From NCBI RefSeq assembly GCF_035046485.1, contig NC_085138.1:66642580-66706579 (forward strand): a stretch of 64,000 bases of DNA, given 5' to 3'. Numbering within the stretch: position 1 is the first letter of the stretch; each line of letters starts with the position of its first letter. Of this stretch, positions 11,413 to 23,794 are shown in pieces. The DNA is from Aedes albopictus (taxonomy: Eukaryota; Arthropoda; Insecta; Diptera; Culicidae). Under the pieces are notes generated by a model. It worked only from the letters and a program-made list of their open reading frames with translations. It ran no database searches and was not told the origin of the DNA. Made by a program: the position numbers and the translations under genes.

Positions 11413-11994
11413 TTATTCGGGAATAATTAGTATTTGGCCTAAAGATTCATAATCGGAAGACTAGAAAATATTTTACCGACGAAAATTTTGGTTAAAATCA
11501 GCATAAGAAATTTTAATATGGAAAATAGCTAAAAACTTAGATAAATCAAAATTTCCCCGATGGAATATTTTAAAACTTTCAAATTATGAAATATTGCTAA
11601 TATATGCTTACTTTCTATGAAAAAACCCAGATTAATCCACCTAGTGGTGATAGTGCCTTTCTCGAAGAATATGTATTCATGATCTTTACGTCGACATTAG
11701 CCGATCCTCGGAACACTTATACGCTTAATACGATTCATGTAAAATTTGACCTCCTTATGAACCCAAATTGTGCACATTAATTTTAGATTCATCAAATTAC
11801 AATTCTCCCATAACATTCTACTTTAACTTAACACCGCAGGAGTTTAAAATGGTGTGATTTAATTAGATTACTTTGGTCACGGTTTTGTTCTTTTGTATAT
11901 ATGAAAACTGCTCATTATTTCACTTTTTAACTTACCCAACGTTTACCAGGCTATAAAAAAGCCACGACTTGATTTATCGTTAACATTGGTTTTG

Positions 11995-12134
11995 ATCACG
12001 CAGAGGATCTGGGATCGAATCCCACTCCCGACAAACTCGCAAAAAGTGAGTTCTTCCTTCGGAAGGGAAGCAAAGCGTGGGTCCCGAGATGAACTAGTCT
12101 AGGGCTAAAAATCTCGTTAATACAGATAAAAAAA
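11995..12134 (+). mobile_element. 5'-truncated SINE with 12-bp target duplication
   Basis: The copy has a B-box-like GGGATCGAATCCCA and the 3' end TCGTTAATACAGATAAAAAA. It is flanked by a perfect 12-bp direct repeat, ACATTGGTTTTG (11983-11994 and 12135-12146), as expected for LINE-driven retroposition. The A-box part is missing. It interrupts the left domain of the satellite element, whose other copy at 59.3 kb lacks it. Confidence 0.85.
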
Positions 12135-13000
12135 ACATTGGTTTTGTTCACTTTCATAATTCCACTATTTAATGAGCCGCATGCTTGGGTTTGGTTCAAT
12201 TTTACGTTTGACCACTTTCGGCGGACATCTGGAACCGATTCCATGACCCTACTGGTTGTCCCAAATATTGTCTGTGGCTATTTTCTTGTCAACTGGTTAT
12301 CAGGCTACCTAAAAAGCCGCGAATTGATGTGTTGCATAGAGTGAAGAGCATTCATTGGGAATTTTCAAAGCCCTTTGTACGGATTTTTCCTATACTTAAT
12401 ACATTGCTTGTCACACTTCAATAACCCCTCCCCTAGGATCATGACGTACATAATGGATGGCCCCATGCATGATTTTGGTTTGCTTCTATATTTTACCATT
12501 TCTGGCGGGGCACTCGTTACTTGTTCTTTAACACTACCGGTTCCCCCAAATATGCCTCTAAGACTTCTTGCTGACAAACTGTTAATCAGGTTATTAAAAA
12601 GGCCGCAATTTGGTGTGTCGCATGCGTAGGTTAGGTTCTCTTTTATATTTTACCACTTATGACGAGACATCCAAAATCGGTTCCCGGACAGCACCTGTTG
12701 TCCCAAATTTGGTCTGAGACTATTTTCTTGCAAACCGTTCATAAAGTTATTGAATAAATCATTTGATATGTCACATGTATTGATCCTCTTTCACATTTGA
12801 ATATTTCGGGCGGGACAGACGGAATCGCTTCCGTAGTACACTGATATGGTCTGAGACTTATTTTTCTTGTCAACTATTAATCATGTTTCCTAAAATGCCG
12901 TTATTTGAGGTGTCATATGCATGGGTTTGGTTCACTTTCAGATTTGGCCTCTTCCGTCGGGACACCCGAAACCGGTTCCGGAACACTACACATAACACAA

Positions 13001-13435
13001 TAAGGGTGTTAGGTTCGTGAGTGAAAACCTTTATTTTCATGCACCGCGTATCGGCGGCGTTGTCGTTTTATTTCATACGTACAGTTGATCAAGTTATGAG
13101 CACACAGTCGTGGTGCAAAACGTGATACCAACGTGCGCTAGCTCCAGTGGCACCAGTGTACAAAAAAGTACTAAGAGAAAATTCAAATTTATTACGCATT
13201 TTTCAAAGATAATTCAAAGAAAACGAATAAAAAAACAATCCTTTCGAAATTATTTGCTCTAGAAAACTATTATTTAACTAACTATATATTTAACTAAACC
13301 AATAAATTCAAAGATCTTTTTTTGGTAGGAAATTTAATAATCTTTCGAGTGAGGGTTAAAAAGCTGCGACAAATTTGACCATTTTCAAATTATAGCCAAT
13401 TTGAGGCAAGCAAGGTCAAAAACATGTAAATTTCA
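13001..13435. mobile_element. Foreign stretch replacing part of the satellite
   Basis: The monomer sequence breaks off after GGTTCCGGAACACTAC and resumes at AAAGTCCCGCTTTGCTG. The intervening about 430 bp is AT-rich and non-monomeric, and begins near TGTTAGGTTCGTGAGTG. I could not identify terminal repeats. A partial LTR is possible but unproven. Confidence 0.4.
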
Positions 13436-14046
13436 ATTACTAAAAAAAGTCCCGCTTTGCTGTGTCGCATGCAAATCTATGCAATTTCAATTCAATTTTA
13501 TATTTGGCTGTTTTCGGAGGGATACTCGGAACTGGTTCCGGCACTACCGGCAGTTCATAATGTGGTCCTAGCCTACTTCCTGGATAACCAGTCATCAGGC
13601 TCTCGGAAAAGCCGTTATTCATTGTATCGCATGTATGGGATTGGTTCTCTATTATATAAGGCCATTTCCGGTGCGACACGGTTCCGGAACAAGGCTGGTT
13701 CAGGTATTGTCTGAGACTATTTTCTTGCTAACCGTTCATCAGGTTATCAAAAAAGCCGCTGTTGGATGTGTCGCTTGCATGGGTTTGGTTCACTATTATA
13801 TTTGGACACTTCCGGTGAGACATCTGGAACCGGTTCCGGAACCCTACCGGTTCAGATATGGTCGGAGATTAGTTTCTTGCCATCCTTTCATTAGGTTATC
13901 AAAAAAGCTGCGCTCTGATGTGTCATATGCATGGGTTTGGTTCAATTTTATATTTGGCCACTTCCGTCGGGACCCCGGAACCGGTTCCGGAACACTACCG
14001 GTTCAGATATGGTCTGAAACTGTTTTCCTGCTAACCGTTCATCAGA

Positions 14047-14206
14047 GGGGCTGTCCATAAACCACGTGGTCATTTTTTTGGGACTTTTCAAACCCCCCCC
14101 CCCCCCCCGCGTGGTCATTAGTTCATACATTTTTTTTTATTTGTCCATACAAAATAGTCGTTGGCCGAACCCCCCCCCAATGACCACGTGGTTTATGGAC
14201 AGCCCC
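14047..14206. mobile_element. MITE, GGGGCTGTCCATAAACC ends, copy 1
   Basis: The terminal inverted repeats are identical over about 26 bp (GGGGCTGTCC, ATAAACCACGTGGTCA), enclosing C-runs of 17 and 9 and a short AT-rich centre. It lies inside a satellite monomer, which resumes directly after it. The copy at 18611-18774 has the same ends and body. The target duplication is not resolved. Confidence 0.88.
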
Positions 14207-14885
14207 TTAACGAAACTGCCACTGTTTGATGTGTCGCATGCATGGGTTTGGTTCTCTTTTATATTTGGCCACTTCCGGTGGGATATCCGGAACCGGTTCC
14301 GGAGCACTACCGGTGGTCTGATACTATTTTCCTGCTAATCGTTCATTAGGTTACCGAAAATGCCGCTGTTTGACGTGTCGCATGAATGGGTTATGGTCAA
14401 TTTTATATTTGGCCTCTTCCGGCGGGACACCCAGAACCGGTTCCGGAACACTACTGGTTCAGATATGGTCTAAGACTATTGTCCTACTTACCGTTCATCA
14501 GATAATCGAAAATGCCGTGGTTTGATGGGTCGCATGCATGGGTTTGTTGCATTTTCATGTCTGACCCCTTCCAGGGGTACCGGTCCGGAACACCTAAATG
14601 GCCATAACTCCGGAACGGCTGGACCGATCTGAATTATTTTCAATAGGAAACAATGGGACCAGATTCTGCGTCGAACGAACCATCGGTCATTAAAATCGGT
14701 TGAGGTTTACTGCCAAAAAGTGACGTGAGTTTATTTTTGTACACACTTATACACACACACACAGAGATCACCTCAATTCGTCGAGTGAGTCGATTGGTAT
14801 ATGTGTCTCGACCCTCCGGGCCTTCTATCAAAAAGTCATTTTTGGAATGAACTTATAGCCTTTCCAGTACACTTGGTGTACGAGA

Positions 14886-14942
14886 AAGGCAAAAAGATCC
14901 TAGGTACATGAAAGTTCGATAATAATTTTTGACACCGTGCAG
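14886..14942 (-). repeat. Right partner of a long-range inverted repeat
   Basis: AGGTACATGAAAGTTCGATA, then TTGACACCGTGC, is the reverse complement of the block at 11353-11412. The repeat begins immediately after the right end of the satellite-bearing element. Confidence 0.7.
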
Positions 14943-15339
14943 CATATCGGCTATAATATGATACAAATATTAAAATGGCCAGGCCCACTGTGCACACTTA
15001 TGGGTATGAAGATAAATTAAAAAATTACGGCAATCAGGTTATCCACTTATGAATGAAATGATGGACGCTTGTTTATAAATTTGATAAATGAACAAACGAG
15101 GACAACCGTACCAACTGTTTCATTTTTGGGGAATGGGTTTTGTACGTAGAATCGGTGGGAGTGGCGCCACTAGGAAAGTTAATGCACACTCTATATCACT
15201 GCGATTTTCTGGGATGGGACACTAATATTTACCTAGAGTGCCCTGGCTCTAATGCCTAAGGCTTAAGCGCCCATACTCGCTCTTTGAAACGAAAAGAAAA
15301 GTTCCTCTAACCCCCTCATTAACAAGTTTCAAGTTTAAA
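14943..15339. other. Unassigned
   Basis: Nothing recognisable: no inverted ends, no periodicity and no coding signal. Confidence 0.4.
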
Positions 15340-16385
15340 ATGCATGGAAACAGTCAATCCTTCCATAGAAATTGCTCAAATATTTCTTCTACAAACCTCC
15401 ATAGGTATTTTCTGGAGTTTTGTCAAAGATTCCTTCGGAAAATCTTTCAAGGATTCCATTAGAAGTTTTTATATTTTTCCTGTAAATTTTGCACTTTCTG
15501 AAATAACACTCAAACCATTTCTGGAGGAATCCTTGAAGGAATCTCAGATGATATTTCTGACGGAATTTCAGAAGCGATTTCAAAAGGCACCATTGTAGGA
15601 ATTTCTGCAGAAATCATTGCAGGAATTTGTCAAGGAAGTGCTGTAGCAACTCTTGGTGAAATTTCAGTAGGATTTTTGGAAGGACAACTTTTTTTAATCC
15701 CTGAAGAAATTTTAGAAGGAATCCATGCAGGAATTGCTTAAAGAATACCAAAAGGCTTTTTTAAAGTAAACTGGAGTGTAATTTCTGAAGAAATTCTGGA
15801 AGGTATCTTAGAAGTAATCTCAAGGAAATTCCTGAGGGAATCTCAGCAGGATCTTCTGAGGCAATATCCGGAGGAATACCAGGGGAAACTTCTTAAGACA
15901 AGTTAGGTGGAGTTCGAAGCGAATTTATTGAGAAATTTTATATAGAAGACTTCTTAAAGAAAACATTATAGGATTTTCTGAAAAAAAAAAACTGGAGGAA
16001 TCCAAACAATCTATTATGAAAATTTCAATTAAATTGCTCTTAACATTCCAAGGGAATGTTGCTGAAGAAATTTTTGATTCCGTGGTTAATATCCTTGAGG
16101 TATTTTCGGTGTAAATACTAAGGGATTTTTTGCGGGGGCATATTACTCTAGAACTTCCGGAAGAATCTCTGTATGCATGTTTGTAGGGATTTCCTGGATG
16201 AATTCCTGAAGTAATTGCTGGAGACATTACAGTGGCTGTTTTCAATAAAGCCTTTGGATAAATTCCCAAGTAAATCTTTTGAGGGGTTTGTGAAGAAATA
16301 CCTGTATGAATTCCTAAACGAACCACCGTAAAAATTTTCGAAAGAAAATCGCTGTTCAAAAAAAAAATCTGAAACATTTCTTAAC
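15340..16385. repeat. 12-bp satellite, mostly A-rich strand up
   Basis: After a short T-rich part (15370-15480) the plus strand carries GGAATCCTTGAAGGAATCTC-type units with about 12-bp spacing. Frames at 15344-15598, 15389-15583, 15925-16377 and 16148-16438 lie on both strands of the same repeat and are artefacts of the four-codon period. Confidence 0.65.
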
Positions 16386-16594
16386 CCTAGTGGGATGTTG
16401 AGGTAAATATGACCCAGACAAGCTCGCTGAGCGTGCACTACACCACCGTGGTGCAGTAGCTTAATAAGCTTAACATCTTTGGATGGTTAAAATTGTTTTG
16501 AATGCTAAGATAAACCAGCATATTTTGGGTTCAAAATCTAAATAATAAAGAGATATACAATTTGTGAATCCCTACAGATACTTATAATTCCTTC

Positions 16595-16965
16595 GGCAAG
16601 ATTATTCAAAGGACACCCTGGCAGAATTTCGGAAGTAATCCCAAGAGAAGTTAGAAAACTTCGTACGCGACTTCTTGGTAGAATATATGTAGATATCCTC
16701 AACGACATCGCTGGACAAATTATCTGACATAATCTCAGAAAAGATTTCTGGAAAAAAACATGGAGCAAATTCTGGGGAAACACGTGGATTTTTGGAAGAA
16801 GTTCTAAGGCAATCCATGAATGATTTTATAAAAGAATCTCTGGAGAACTTTCCGACGGTATTTGTGGAAAGTTTTATTGAAAAAATCTATTGAGTATATT
16901 CTAGAAGAATTTTTGGAACAATTTTGGAAGGAATTCATGGAAGGATTTAAGGACAGACGTCTTGA
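16595..16965. repeat. 12-bp satellite, A-rich strand up
   Basis: Diverged continuation (GAATTTCGGAAGTAATCCC, GGAAGGAATTCATGGAAGG). The 16386-16594 gap is non-repetitive and unassigned. Confidence 0.55.
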
Positions 16966-17219
16966 AATGCCGCTTCAACAGTGCATCAGAACTTCAGAAG
17001 TACAAATCTAAAGAAGTAAGTTTCAAACACCAGTGCATTTTATGATTCTTTTCGTGCTCAGTTATAATTAGCTTGAAGCAAGAAGATCAGGTGCGCTGGT
17101 TTTGTTTAAGAAGAGATTTTGTGTCCTCAAAATCGTGAGTAGGTCCCAAAGACGATTTGGGATGTAACAAGTCTATCCTTAAAGAAGAATTCCATGTTTT
17201 TCAGTCTTTAGTTTGACCC

Positions 17220-17600
17220 TGGATTTGCCACAGAAATATCTGTAATTTTTTTGAAAAGAATTCTCAAAGAAGACTTTCTAAAGGTTCACTGGAGGAATTT
17301 CTTATGAAAAACCGCTGGAGAATTTTATAAAGATATCAAGGGAGGGTTTTTTGATGAAGATCGTGAATATTTTTCTGATACAATTCTTCGAAAAATTACT
17401 GCAGAAATTTCTGAAGAAATTTTTATAGATTTCTAATAAAATCAATGAAGGAATTTCTGAAGCAATTCTGCTAGATTTTCTAAGATAAACCTAGAAAAAA
17501 AAGGAATATCTGATGAAATTTTCGAAAAAAATCCGAATAATTCCATGATATATCTTTCTATAGAAATGTGCGAAGTCTCTAGGAGCATTTCTGAAACAAT
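17220..17600. repeat. 12-bp satellite, A-rich strand up, decayed
   Basis: GAAATTTCTGAAGAAATTTT and related units; strongly diverged. The preceding 16966-17219 holds nothing I can assign. Confidence 0.5.
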
Positions 17601-18610
17601 ATCTGTATGCGCCTAGCAAACGCTTTGAAAGTAAAAGAGATTGCTCTAACCAAATTTAAAATTGCATTCTTTGATAAATTTAACAGGTGGTGCATTTTTT
17701 TTAATTTTTTTTTCCAAAAAGTCTGAAAAGCCTTGTAATCGAGCACTGCCAGCACAAATCGCTTAGACACGACCTTTTTAATTTAAATAAAAGTTTGTTC
17801 ATGTATGAGCTTCTATCTGAAAATGTTTCCATGTTTCTTTGTTTTGCAATATTCTTCATCTAACTTTTGAAAAGGGCCTATAAAAATCGCAATTTTCTTC
17901 TTCAAAATATCATAATTCGAAAACGGGTTGTTAGATTAAAATAATGACTTCAAAAAAGTTGAAGATAATTGAAGGACTTTTGTTCTCCTCGAACAAAACA
18001 CGGGTAATTACATATAATTTCAACTTTCCAAAAACCTTACCCCTAATTTTCTGTGGAAAGCTGATTTCTAGGCTCAATATCTGCCAAGTTGTCCAGGATG
18101 GTCTAACTCATTTAATAAGATTTTGATCGAATTTTCATTCAACATTGTATAACAATCAAAAGGGAGCATTTCTAATATATTTAATAACAAAAGTATGTTC
18201 TACATAAAGTTTTAATCTATTTCTCGTCGAATGAAGTACCGACCTAAAATGATCGAGCGTTTTCTTGCACCGTGCTTTTAATGACCAATTTTGTATCAAA
18301 ACACTTATTCAAAAATTAGCCTTCAACCAATGTGATAAATTGCTGATAAAGCTCAATAATTTCATTAAAATATGTAATAAGATTTAATAATTACTCCACG
18401 GAGTCTATTTCCGGTTACTCCAATTCAATTTTCGGCGCAACATGAATTCAATTTCCGTCATACCTTCAAGAAGACACTATGTTGCATAGGATGATCAAAA
18501 TTATAGAACAACCCCAATTGTGTATTCAAAAAGTCGGATAAATCCTTCACAATCTAAGTAAAATAATATGTATCATATGCATAAAAATCACGTACACATT
18601 TGCTTGCATA
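17601..18610. other. AT-rich, unassigned
   Basis: No inverted ends, no clear repeat period and no coding signal. Open frames near 17579-17770 and 17944-18126 have no recognisable motif. Confidence 0.4.
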
Positions 18611-18774
18611 GGGGCTGTCCATAAACCACGTGGTCATTTTTTTGGGACTTCTCAACCCCCCCCCCCCGCGTGGTCATTAGTCCATACAAATTTTTTTATT
18701 CGTCCATACAAAACGGTCATTGGCCGAACCCCCCCCCCCCCCCTCTCATGACCACGTGGTTTATGGACAGCCCC
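18611..18774. mobile_element. MITE, GGGGCTGTCCATAAACC ends, copy 2
   Basis: It has the same 26-bp terminal inverted repeats as the copy at 14047-14206 and a closely similar body, including the C-runs and the GTCCATACAAA motif. ATA is present on both sides. The high similarity of the two copies suggests fairly recent activity. Confidence 0.9.
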
Positions 18775-19267
18775 ATACTCCCTGTGACGAAGAAAATATG
18801 TTTATTTACATTTCACCGGTAGAAAAAAAAATATTTATTTCAGTAATTATGCAGTTTTTACTCCATTCTGCAGCCAGCAGTGAAATCAAAAGTTCGAGTA
18901 GGCTTTGGAACTACTTGGACACCCGCGCCAATTCCCGGCCCCTCACAGCAAAACAAATCAAAATACTTGCCACACATTATTCAATCGCAATTCCGTAGGT
19001 AATCATCTCCCGCAAAATTTCCGCAACCGGATCCACAGTCAATGAGCTACACATTCATTCTGAAGCCGCACAAAACAACTATTACACGTGGACGAGTGCA
19101 CTTCGTCAGCACAAATATGGGTGCCGAAGTGATTTCTCATTTGTTGGATGTTCGGCCCTGGTGCCGAGAATTGTCGCTGGCTGGACTAGGAGCAGTAAAC
19201 TCGTTCAAAGTTAATTTTCCGGCATAAAATGTTCACAAAAATCACTGTTAACAACAAGTTCACGCAA
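18775..19267. other. Unassigned
   Basis: Two short open frames (18720-18998, 19042-19227) show no domain, and the first begins inside the MITE. Nothing else is seen. Confidence 0.4.
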
Positions 19268-19270
19268 TAA

Positions 19271-19433
19271 GGCAGCATCCATTTATTTCGTAACGCTGAA
19301 ATCGACATTTTTAATCCCCCTCCCCCCTACGTAACGCTTGTTCGTATGAAAATCCTAAAACGTCTGTATGGACCGTAACGCTCGGCCATACTCCCCCTCC
19401 CCCTACAGCGTTACGTAATTTGTGGACGGCGCC
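19271..19433. mobile_element. TAA-flanked MITE with GGC ends
   Basis: The imperfect inverted ends GGCAGCATCCATTTATTTCG and the complement of CGTAATTTGTGGACGGCGCC continue into TAACGCT and AGCGTTA. TAA occurs directly outside both ends (19268-19270, 19434-19436), a three-base target duplication of PIF/Harbinger type. No protein. Confidence 0.78.
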
Positions 19434-19436
19434 TAA

Positions 19437-19985
19437 GGTGTCTAATTCAGAAGGAAGAAGTGGACGAAAATAGTCGTTTCGTTGTGAATTTAGCACTGCA
19501 GGTTAAAAAAATTGTGCAGTAACACAAAGTTGTGGGGTGTGAATTGATGGTCAGATAAATTAGTGAATCGTGCGGACTGAATTTGAATTGAACGGCGATG
19601 AAAAACCATTTCGCTAACATCTGCTGTGGTGTGGTTTTCTTTGACATATGCAAATCAGGAGGAAAACGTCGTATGTTGAGTGAAATTTAAATGTGAAATT
19701 TAGGAGATTTATTCGACTTCCAGTGCTTTACAGGCTGATTATTGATAATCTACATCTTTACGCTTCCATCTATTGTGTCATTGGCGAAGATTAGTTGAAA
19801 TTTCCGTGCTTATTGATTATTTTCCGATTGATATGACGAGAATTAGCGCATATGCAGCCATTCCATAGAAAAACGATATAGTGCAACTCCGATTGTCGAA
19901 ACCTGGTGGGTTCGTAGTTCTTCGTAGACCCGTATTTTTTATTTCGTCATTAGGGTGACCAATTATCAGATAGGATGGTCCTTAA
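19437..19985. other. Unassigned
   Basis: Mixed-composition sequence with no recognised feature. The open frame at 19447-19653 on the minus strand has no domain. Confidence 0.4.
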
Positions 19986-19989
19986 AAAA

Positions 19990-20670
19990 CTAAAAAAAAT
20001 AAATAAAAAATCATAACTTTAGAACCAGTTAACCGATTTCAAACTTCCTTTTTCTTTTTGAAAGCTATTGAATTCTTGTTTTCTGAAAAAAAAAAGTTAA
20101 ATGAGCCAAATTCTGTTTTTGTGCAACAAATATGGATATCTATTATTTTTTTCACGTTTTCAACGTCACGGAACCAAAGAGGTACCCTGGTTTTATTCTA
20201 TCGTTTTATTTTTATCGGAAAATTAAGGAAATTTGGCGTAACTTATGAAAAAATCAGGACAAATTTTTCCATACAAAACACTATTTCTAATTCGATTATA
20301 TATTAAATCCTTATACATGTATAGATACCAAAAAGACTAGGAACTATTAAAAAAAGCAATACAAGGCATAGTTTTAGGAAGTTTTACAATATTAGGCGAT
20401 TTTAGCGCGGCTAGTATTAAAATATATGTACCTCGATATTCAAAAAATCTTGTCTCAAAAACTGAAATACATACATCTCTGATTTTTTGATTTGTTACGC
20501 CAAACTTCCAGAATTTTCTGATAAAAATATAAAACCAGGGTACCTCTTTGGCCCCGAGATCTTGAAAACGTGAAAAAACAATGTATATTCGCATGTTTGT
20601 AGCACATTCAAATACGTACAGATTACATGAATACAGTTACATTGTTAGCTGGTTCTAAGAACTAGAAGAT
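19990..20670. mobile_element. Foldback element, ~680 bp
   Basis: Arms pair across the element. CCAAAGAGGTACCCTGGTTT (20175) is the complement of AAACCAGGGTACCTCTTTGG (20532). TTTGGCGTAAC (20231) pairs with GTTACGCCAAA, and AGAACCAGTTAACC (20020) pairs with a diverged GTTAGCTGGTTCT (20646). The outer arms are more diverged than the inner ones. The frames at 20058-20306 and 20337-20594 are mirror readings of the arms. Confidence 0.7.
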
Positions 20671-21829
20671 TTTTGTTGAGGCAGCCATAAACGGACTTCA
20701 ACAACCTATGTTTTAAAAAAAAAAAATCTAATCTAAGTACACAAATTTTCAAACTCTCCAATCGCTTTGATAAAATAGGTCACGAAATAGCCTTTCAATG
20801 AAAAATAAAACATTTAAAAAAACTATGCAAACATACCGAAAACTAAGGGTGACCCATCTTGCCCTACCTACACATTACACCACGTAGTTATATGGGATGT
20901 ATACCATAAGGAGTATAACGAAACAATATTTTTTTCTGTGCAAGGAACGTACAGAATTTTCAAATAAATGTATCACTTTTCTGCGCATCCACGTCGTTGA
21001 TCTGGGAAAATTATTCAAAGATTCCAAAAAATATATGTTACGCTTGAAAACGTCTTGCCGCCTGACACATCTTGCTCCCACATACCATAGCTCTTATTTC
21101 TATGAAGATCAGTTTAACCTGGGTGTTGCCGCTGGGCACACTGCTCAAAGCCATCCGTTAGATGTGTGACAACTACTTCACCCTCAGCATGGTGTTACTG
21201 ATTAACACACACGTTTATCGCTTCGACATCATGGGTACTATGGATTGCGTAGCGTTTCTCTAGTAAGACCACATTTCCTGAAAGCTCCAACGAAAACAAG
21301 TCTGATTGATAAAACTTTTGTGCACACAAACGGTAAGCGGAATCGCTGTCTAAATTACACAGCACACATTTTGTCTCTATTTGTTAGTACCTGTTTCACT
21401 CTTGTGCAAAGTTTAGCTTCAAATAATTTCCAGCTACTTCTGCTTCTTGGGATTACACGTGCCGGGAAAATGATTTTTGAAGCTTTCTTCCAAAGTGAGG
21501 GACGAAAAAATCCCGTTTCAGCGATTGACCTCATTGGGAATTTCACTTCAATTTCACAGCCGTTCGCAAATCGCATGAATTGTTTATTACGAGTTCTATT
21601 TTTTTACCAAGCAATAATGTTCAGACAACAGATTTCCAGGATCGAAATAAACTAATTGATAACGTTGGCGATTCGTCAAGAATATATCCATCAAATGTAA
21701 CGCAAATTACGGCTAAACGCCTCATAGCCTGGCCAATACAGAAGCAATAATTTTCATCGCCACATTTCAGAAATAGATGTTCACTTTGCGGAATGGAATG
21801 CAAATTGAACTTAAATTACAGGTCCACTT
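20671..21829. other. Unassigned
   Basis: GGGTGACCCATCTTGCCC-like text at 20849 and a related CACATCTTGCTCCCACA at 21065 hint at a decayed inverted element. The frame at 21245-21655 (136 codons) has no recognisable domain and overlaps another on the minus strand. Confidence 0.35.
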
Positions 21830-21935
21830 AGCACAATCAGGTACATAGTTATGAAAAATTCCCGGTAGGTACCAGGAATCGAATCATACTGCTTCAAGTG
21901 TAAGTTGCCATGCAATTACAACCAGAGGCTATTCA
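21830..21935 (-). mobile_element. Decayed tRNA-like SINE remnant
   Basis: On the minus strand there is a B-box-like GATTCGATTCCTGG downstream of a weak tRNA-like head (GGTTGTAATTGCATGGC). No tail or target duplication was found. Confidence 0.4.
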
Positions 21936-23794
21936 TAAACTTCGTAAGTCGAATTTTAATTATCTCATACTACACCAACCCCCCCCCCCCCACTTCCTCT
22001 ACCGTCCGCTCGTGAACTTTTTACCACATACAAATTTTTAAATTGATGTACACCGTGGACTCTGGACAGACCCCCACCCACCTTCCTATCAGCTATCATC
22101 GGATCGGTTCTGCATCGCCTACATACCGCCTACCTGTCCTTATGCTACGGTTTTCTGTACAATGGATTCACACGAAACAATTTCACCTTCTGAGGCATAC
22201 GACTAAATCTATCTCATTTCGCAAAGTGTCAAGCTGAGTGAGATTTTAACTTAGCCATTCATTGTGAAGCTCACCGCGGAATTTCAAACCACTACCGACA
22301 TTGTCTACCCTTCCGCCGCGCCGTAAACCACGGTTATCCCCGCTCAAATGGAGTCGTCGTTCGTCACGTAACAAGAATCGATTCGACAATTTATTACATC
22401 CCACTTCAGCTGTGCGGAAGCCGGCTTGGAAGCGTCATCTCTTCGCCGCTACCTTCGACCGACGTCGTTGACAGTGATTGATTGTGACTAGCCCGAGCCA
22501 GCCCCTTAAGCAGCAGGTTTTCCCGGAACCCGCTGAAACCGTGAAGTCTTGTTCGTCTATCATAATCGTCGGTCGTTACCAGCCTTCTATCACCTGATGG
22601 CGCGCGAGGCTGTTTGTTTTTCAATCTCCACCTACACACACCTACCTGTGGTAATAAGAGTTCTCTTCGTCGGCAACGATGTGATGAGCTGAGACTACAC
22701 GCGTAATCCTCCAAAGGTACACCAGGGCCAACAAGCTAGGCTTTCTGTGTCAAAGTGGAAACTGCTCAATGATTCGAAACCGTATCCCACGCTTTTCATT
22801 CAAGCACACTCGGCTGCTCACAAAATCACTGGTGTAAGTACACAATTTTCACCGCTTCGGGTCTGGGGCTTCCAACACATCAGCTCCTGAATTCCACCTT
22901 CACCCACTAAAGTGACTATCCTTTCGTCTTCGATTGAGTGTCACACGGTAGCGAACTTCATCATCTTCATTAAAGTTGACTTCACACCCCACTTGCTTTC
23001 AATAGGTTTCAATCTGGCTCCGGAAAACTCGTGACCCGCCACACAAATTTGGCCTTGGTCGTCCTTAGAACCACAACACTCGCGCCAAAATCACACCTTC
23101 CAATACCCGCAAACAACACACGTTCAGATATACACGGTCGGTAGCTACACGAATCGTTCTCGCAGAACCCGCAGCAAAGTGACACACTTTCACCGGGTGC
23201 CGTCGTCGTCGTCGTCGTAGCTCTAAGCACACGTCTACAGCTGCTGCTGCCAACACTTCCGCTCCGTCCGCGCGGTTATCCTAGACTGCCTTGTGGAACG
23301 CGAAAACAAGAGGTCAGAACCCCCACAGCCACCGACCAAACGCTTATGCTTCTGCTGCTGCGAGCGACAAACGAACGACGGAGAATGCAACCCACCGACG
23401 ACGACGACAACGAAAGGAGTCAGCAGACGGAGCACGTTCACGGAAGCACAATACGGTGGAAAATAGGAGTTTTTCTCTTTCTCTCGTCGTGCTCGGGGCG
23501 ATTCTCCGCAGAACCGAATGCATTTATGCTCTCCGTGAAATTCTCTAGTCTCAGTTTAGTCAGTTCCATCGCATCGGTCGGCCTTGTCGTCTGTTTTCAT
23601 TTTCCACATGCATGGTCCACGCGGTGGAAGGCGTTTTTCCGCGGAAGGTGTGGAGGTTCCCAACGTTGTTTCGTTCGCGAATCAGCATTGTTTAGTATTC
23701 GATTTAGTTAAATTGAAGCTCTTTCATATTTGAACTTGAAGTAATCATCAGCGACGTTTACGGAGTGTTTATTAAACACTGTTTAAGGGTTAAA
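21936..23794. other. GC-richer stretch, no gene resolved
   Basis: Contains a C-run near 21978, GTC triplets at about 23200-23218 and GAC triplets at 23398-23410. Frames such as 22406-22714, 23291-23548 and 23346-23711 are arginine- or leucine-rich by composition, overlap each other and lack domains. The stretch could be host 5' or intronic sequence; I see no definite promoter motif or splice-bounded exon. Confidence 0.35.

Larger units (their letters stand above)
12180..14570 (+). repeat. Satellite array, ~148-bp monomers
   Basis: Each monomer contains GCATGGGTTTGGTTCA, then ATTTGGCCACTTCCGG, CGGGACACCCGGAACCGG, ACACTACCGGTTCAGATATG and ACCGTTCATCAGG. In the cleaner part, monomer starts are about 141, 152, 147 (after removing the MITE), 146 and 150 bp apart. 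Copies to the left are more diverged and partly deleted. The open frames at 13635-14060 and 14066-14338 read through monomers and are not genes. The same monomer forms an array at 59330-60655. Confidence 0.88.
11626..14890 (+). mobile_element. Large element carrying a 148-bp satellite, copy 1
   Basis: It starts with CCCAGATTAATCCACCTAGT and ends with ACGAGAAAGGC; GCCTTTCTCG near the start and CGAGAAAGGC at the end are inverted. Its left 550 bp is similar to the left part of the copy at 58584 (shared landmarks CACCGCAGGA, TTACCCAACGTTTA, AGTGGTGATAGTGCC). The middle is an array of about 148-bp monomers. The right 330 bp (CCATAACTCCGGAACGGCTG through CGACCCTCCGGGCC) is a block I recognise as abundant in culicine mosquitoes. 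No transposase or reverse transcriptase is seen. Inserted into it are a SINE (11995-12134), an unrelated stretch (13001-13435) and a MITE (14047-14206). Confidence 0.65.

Noticed and set aside
13001..13435. Solo LTR inside the satellite
   Set aside because: TGTTAGG at the left is suggestive, but no matching CA end or 4-6-bp target duplication could be found.
13635..14060. 141-codon frame as a gene
   Set aside because: It translates successive 148-bp satellite monomers.
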